From JACVRM01 sp963839815 (lineage in GTDB: Bacteria; Actinomycetota; Thermoleophilia; Gaiellales; Gaiellaceae), in NCBI GenBank assembly GCA_963839815.1, contig CAWIWF010000001.1, positions 192,367 to 256,366 on the forward strand: 64,000 nt of DNA, written 5' to 3'. Positions 59,978 through 64,000 of this stretch are shown here, piece after piece. The position numbers were made by a program, and so were the translations under genes. The notes below the pieces were generated by a model that ran no database searches, was not told the origin of the DNA, and saw only the letters and a list, made by a program, of their open reading frames with translations. Each line of letters begins with the position of its first letter. Within the stretch, counting starts at the first letter, position 1.

Positions 59978-60198
59978 GACGCCAACATTAGGGTGCGGAC
60001 CCGCTCGACCTCGCGGTGGCGTCCGGTTACCGTCGAGAACCCGCCGCGAACCTGCCCCTGCGACGTCCCGCGTGTGCGATGCCGGACAGGACAGTGCATC
60101 GGGCACGGACTCGGACAGCAGCGTGCACGCAGGACGGCGAGGCGGCGGTGGAGGCCGGCTCCGCCGGCCGCAAGCGCCGCCGGCCAGTGAGCCGAGAA

Positions 60199-60561
60199 TG
60201 GAGGCGGCGGGAATCGAACCCGCGTCCGCGGACGCACCGGACTGAGCGTCTACAAGCATAGGCCGCCTTGAATTTCACCCGCCTGCCGGTGGCGACCGAC
60301 CTACCGACGGGCTAGCCATCCTGGTGTCTCGCACCTCCGGCGATTGGCTCTCCTTCGGTGCCAGCCCGTTTTATGACGCCGATACCTGGGCCACGGGCCG
60401 AGCTCAGGTCGACGCGCGATGTCTACTGGTTAGGCAGCCATCGCGAGTGCGTTCTCTTCGTTCGCACTTGCGTTTTGTCCCGGTTGTTTTACGAGGCCGA
60501 CCGGGGACCTCGGCTTGCAGCTCAACCGGAGAACCGACCACGTCGAAACCAGGTCGCCCCC
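60199..60561 (-). ncRNA. ssrA: Transfer-messenger RNA (tmRNA)
   Basis: 363 nt. The 5' end GGGGGCGACCTGGTTTCGAC pairs with the 3' end CGCCTCC plus discriminator A; the T-arm CGGGTTCGATTCCCG is canonical. CCA is not encoded. The tag frame starts at GCA 60471 and ends with TAA at 60432-60430, coding ASANEENALAMAA, preceded in the product by a tRNA-borne alanine. Rescues stalled ribosomes and marks proteins for degradation. The internal Met in the tag end (LAMAA, not LAA) is a variant form. Confidence 0.95.
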
Positions 60562-60774
60562 GTATGTGTGTTGCCTCCCGAGTGTAGCCGCTCTCGAGCG
60601 AAGAGAGAGGTCGCGGCGACCGCCCAACCGGGTCGTTTCCAGCGGGTTCTGCCTTCTCGCGCCCTGGCCGACCGGGGCGAACCCCCGGCCCCCCGCTCTC
60701 CGGCGTCCGGCCGGCTTGTGGACACGGGTTCGGCGGGCTACGGTCGAGGCTCTGCTCCCGCGAAGGAGGTTCTC

Positions 60775-61353
60775 ATGCCCCGGTTCCGCCTATCCCGTCC
60801 CTCTCCCGCTCTCGTCGTCTCCTGCCTGGCGCTCCTCGTCGCGCTCGGCGGAACCGGCTACGCCGCCACCGTGCTGCCACGCGGAAGCGTCGGCACCATC
60901 CAGCTGAAGAACGGCGCGGTGGTGTCGGCCAAGGTGAAGGACGGGTCGTTGCGGGTGGTCGATCTCGCGCCGGCGGCGCGCGCAGGTCTGAAGGGCGAGC
61001 CCGGCCCGCAGGGTACCGCCGGCACTAAAGGGGACAAGGGCGACAAGGGTGACAAGGGTGACAAGGGCGCGACCGGCGATCGCGGGCCGGCCGGACTCAG
61101 CAGGTACAGCGTCGTCGAGAAGACCGCCTCGTCGAAGAGCGGGTCGATGGGGATCCAGGTGAACTGCCCAGCCGGCACCCGCGCGCTCGGCGGCGGCGGC
61201 GGGACGCAGACACCCGCCGCAGGCGTGACCGTCCGGAACTCGTTTGCTGTGACCAGCCCGACGCCCGGTTGGCTCGTCGTCGTCGATGCCAAGACGCCGG
61301 GGACGGGGTGGAGCTACAGGGCAATGGCCGTCTGCGCCGCAATCGGCGCCTGA
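60775..61353 (+). CDS. Secreted collagen-like repeat protein
   Basis: 192 residues. Signal peptide LVVSCLALLVALGGTGYAA, then RGSVGTIQLKNGAVVSAKVK and a Gly-X-Y stretch (~75-105; repeated GDKGDKG units). A C-terminal globular domain has VQVNCPAGTRALGGGGGTQT-like sequence (IQVNCPAGTRALGGGG) and WSYRAMAVCAAIG, with two cysteines. Strong AAGGAGG ribosome site before the ATG. Such proteins are common in soil Thermoleophilia and are probably wall-exposed; function unknown. Confidence 0.88.
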   Translation: MPRFRLSRPSPALVVSCLALLVALGGTGYAATVLPRGSVGTIQLKNGAVVSAKVKDGSLRVVDLAPAARAGLKGEPGPQGTAGTKGDKGDKGDKGDKGATGDRGPAGLSRYSVVEKTASSKSGSMGIQVNCPAGTRALGGGGGTQTPAAGVTVRNSFAVTSPTPGWLVVVDAKTPGTGWSYRAMAVCAAIGA

Positions 61354-61423
61354 CGCGGCCCGAGAAACAGCAGCAGCACTGGCTCCGCCGGGCCGCGGGT
61401 CACGCGCCGGCGGAGCCCAGGCG

Positions 61424-64000
61424 CTACGGCTTGTGGGCGCCCGCGCCGTCGATCTCGACGGTGCCGGCGCCCGACACGTAGACCTGCAGCGTGCCGGTCT
61501 GCACCGAGCCGAGGTTGAACGTCATCAGCTGGCGTTCTGCACCGTGGCGGCGTTCAGGCTCGCGTCACCTTCGGTGCAGCTGTTCCAGCGCAGCTGGATG
61601 GTGCCGCCGCCCGGCCGCAGGGTGACCAGCACGCCGAGCTCGCGGCCGCGGACACTCGCCGACAGCGACGAGCCGACGGAGGTCCGTGCGGCTCAGGCGC
61701 CCCGTCGTAGTAGTCGGCGCCGTTGAACGTACGTCCAGGCGCCGCAGCGGTTGAGCTGGTGCTCGTCGTCGAGCGGCGAGGTGGTGCAGGCCTCGGAGCT
61801 CCAGCTCGAGGTGTTCGAGGGCGAAGTCTCGCGCGCGCACGGAGAAGCACGTCGTGAGGCCGGGCGTGCCGGTGAAGGTCGCGCCGGTCGCGCTGGTGGC
61901 GCTCAGCCAGGTCGTGTACGAGCCGAAGAAGCTCGACCAGCCGAGGGACGCGTGGCGGCAGCGGCACGTCGTAGCTCTTCACGCCCGAGCCGCTGTCGGT
62001 GGCCGACCAGGCGACCGGGAACTCGACCGTCGTCTGGAAGGAGGCGAGCGGCGCGGCGGACGGCAACGGCGGCGAGCTGTCGTACTTCCACTCGTTGCAC
62101 CACGACGGCTCCCGCATCGCCGGCATCGTCAATCGCGGCCGCGAAGAACAGCTTGTGCACGCCGTCGACGCGGTGGTCGGCGCCGTTGCCGAGGTAGGCG
62201 CAGCCGGGCGGCATCTGCGCGAAGCTTGACCGGCGGCGACGGCCGGGGTCGAACACGCGCAGCGGATCTCCTGCACGCTGGAGCCGCCGACGTCACAGGG
62301 ATGGATACGGTGGACATGGACTGTTGAAGACGTACCAGCCGTCGGCGTCGTCGGGGTTGAGCGTGTGTCGCGTTCGTAACCGCGCCCGCCGCCCGGCCCG
62401 TCCCGTCGATGACTAAGCTGGTGGGGTGCCGGGCGCCAGCCTGGGTCTGAGGCCTCGACGAGGTGCACCCCGTCGCCCGTGACCAGGAACGGCCCGGTGT
62501 AGTCCTCGGGCGTGCTGCCGTCCAGGGAGCAGGCAGAACTCGGTCAGCCCACATCTAGCAGGCGCCACCCTGACGGCGCCGCCGGCAACCAGCGCTCGGC
62601 GTCGGCGGTGCCGCTCAGGCTGGACGTGATCGGCGCGGCGCTGTCCGGCACGACGTCCTCCGGCAGGACGAGCGGCTGCAGCTGGATCTTCTTGCTCGCG
62701 GACGGCGACGCTACTGCCTGCCGCGTCCGCGGCCTGGAGGTAGTAGTCGATCTCGTTGCAGGTCGTGGGCAGGACGGAGCCCCCGCCGGTGAAGCGGCTG
62801 CCCGTGCCCGGGAGGAGGTCGGTCGTGCGCCAGGTGCCCGCGCAGTCGCGGTAGATGAGAACCACCGCCTTCACCGGCCGGGGCCGTCGGCGTCGTCGAG
62901 GTCGGTGAACGCCGACCGAGAAGCCGGCCACGCCGGGTCCGACGGTGAGCGTCTGGAGCTGGCCGAGCTGTGGGGCGGGCGCCAGTCGTTCGCCACGTTC
63001 GAGTAGAGCACCTTGCCCGCCACGCGTGTGTAGCGGCGGTGGGTGCCGATGCCCTCGACGTCGATGAGGCTGTTGCTGCGGAACAGGCCGACGATGAGGT
63101 TGAGCCGCTGGCGCAGGCCGGTCAGCGAGCTGTAGGTCGAGATGTGCTGGATCTTGGTCGGGAACGCCGTCTACCCCACCAGCTCCGGCTCGTGCTCGGA
63201 GTGATCGGTGACGACGCGGCTGTAGGCGGCGTTGAAGTTCAGCTCGTCCGCCGGCGAGTTGAGCAGCCGGATCAGGGCGCCGTGCGCCTGCAGCCCGGCT
63301 GGGTGACGTCGAGTGAGACGAAGCCGCTCGATCGGCCGCCGCTGCGTGAGCTGGACGCCGTCGTCGGCGCGGTAGTACCTGCCGAAGACGGTGTTGAAGG
63401 CGGTGAAGGTCGGCGACACGTCGAAGTCGGCCGACTGCAGGCCGGTGGCCGGGTCGGTCGACAGCGGCGGCGGCGACGGGGCGGAGCGGGCGGCGTCCTG
63501 GTCCCGAGCCGCAGCATCGGCAGCGCGTAGAGCGTCGTCTGCATCACCACCTTGGCGTCGTAGGGGCCGACGACGCCGAGCGTGGCGATGATCCGCTTCG
63601 CGGCGAAGCGCCTGGCCGAGCCGCATCGTCCCGTCGAGCTTCGGCGACAGCAGCGCGAAGCCGCTCCAGGTAGCCGACGAACGCGCCGCCCAGGCCGTAG
63701 CCGGTGATCCGGCCCATCGAGCCGGTGGCGCCGGTGCCGAGCATCGCCTGCGCCGAGTCCTCGAGGATGTTGCGGCGCCGAACATCTGGTTGTAGACGGC
63801 CAGGCCGAGTGGCAGCCGATCGAGAAGCCGGAGCCGCCCGACATGGCGTTGGGCCCCGGCGCGAGGTGATGTCCCCGGTGTCGACGAGGTTGTCCTCGCG
63901 ATGGGCTGCGCCTCGGTGGCGGGCAGCAGCCGGCGGTGGTCGTAGTGCGCGTTCAGCGAATTGAGGCGGGCGGCGTCGACCGGGGAAGAGCCCGGCCAGG
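61424..64000 (-). pseudogene. C25-peptidase-like secreted protein, shattered by frame breaks, runs past the window
   Basis: Minus-strand coding sense jumps frame at least eight times. In N-to-C order the pieces are: LGTGATGSMGRITGYGLGGA, LLSPKLDGTMRLGQAL, IATLGVVGPYDAKVVMQTTL with YALPMLRLG, DFDVSPTFTAFNTVFGRYYR, LNFNAAYSRVVTDH, DVEGIGTHRRYTRVAGKVLY, AVVLIYRDCAGTWRTTDLLP, VEFPVAWSATDSGSGVKSYD and finally TLQVYVSGAGTVEIDGAGAH. The first pieces match the C-terminal half of gingipain-like C25 peptidases, the later ones Ig-like domains of surface proteins. Dense breaks near the window end fit low-quality sequence; true decay is not excluded. Confidence 0.65.

Noticed and set aside
59990..60198. 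Open frames on both strands between the HNH gene and tmRNA.
   Set aside because: They read through the tmRNA 3' end and show no coding pattern; they are shadows of the RNA gene.
1..64000. Prophage, insertion sequences, integron or CRISPR-Cas.
   Set aside because: No transposase, integrase, capsid, terminase or Cas motif was seen in any plausible frame. The HNH protein alone is not evidence of a mobile element.

Overview
The window is GC-rich, coding-dense bacterial DNA. The gene order ruvC-ruvA-ruvB, the adjacent yebC-pdxT and pdxS genes, a Rel-type stringent enzyme, abundant GTG/TTG starts and many apparently leaderless promoters point to an actinobacterium. The collagen-like and small conserved proteins fit the deep-branching class Thermoleophilia (Gaiellales/Solirubrobacterales) best; this placement is inference. 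No prophage, insertion sequence or CRISPR array is visible.

Layout. 0-7.4 kb holds housekeeping genes on the minus strand (rel, recJ, ruvCAB) and a divergent HTH/Clp-N regulator. 7.4-12.7 kb is the most unusual block. A regulator-operator pair faces a co-directional run of one small basic protein, five tandem paralogous ~70-residue leader-core peptides, a PqqD-like/M50 membrane metalloprotease, a secreted cysteine-containing Asn/Ala-patterned protein and a lipoprotein. It looks like an undescribed RiPP-like or surface-peptide system. 12.8-17 kb carries yebC, pdxT and pdxS among palindromic repeats. 16.9-21.1 kb is a lipid or cell-envelope group (PAP2, GT2, MFS-PAP2 fusion, diacylglycerol kinase-like). 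21.2-24.6 kb has YjbQ, a duplicated tRNA-Met locus with one decayed copy, and a BON/phosphoesterase/nucleotidyltransferase operon. 24.7-27.3 kb is a copZ-copA-csoR copper operon. 27.3-36 kb holds two MFS exporters, a TetR gene with its operator, lipoproteins, oxidoreductases and a nucleotidyltransferase. 36-41 kb holds signalling genes (STAS, ECF sigma with SnoaL tail, GAF-PAS histidine kinase, MEDS protein) and a phosphoribosyltransferase. 41-45 kb is a PadR-regulated FtsX/MacB-type ABC transporter. 45-56.5 kb is a mosaic of small metabolic enzymes, a beta-propeller, a trypsin-like protease and an amidase. 56.5-61.4 kb has an NMP-kinase-like protein, a large cyclase/AAA/TPR regulator, an HNH protein, tmRNA and a collagen-like protein. 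61.4-64 kb is a shattered minus-strand gene for a secreted, C25-peptidase-like protein.

Two cross-cutting observations matter for anyone using these gene models. First, at least 14 genes have a TANNNT-like -10 box ending 6-8 bases before the start codon, the signature of leaderless mRNAs; several others appear to start at ATC, ATT, CTG or ACG. Second, at least nine otherwise intact genes carry single-base frame breaks, each repaired by one or two bases, and the last 2.6 kb is full of them. This suggests sequence errors rather than wholesale gene decay. Affected genes are given here as full-length loci with the break position stated.
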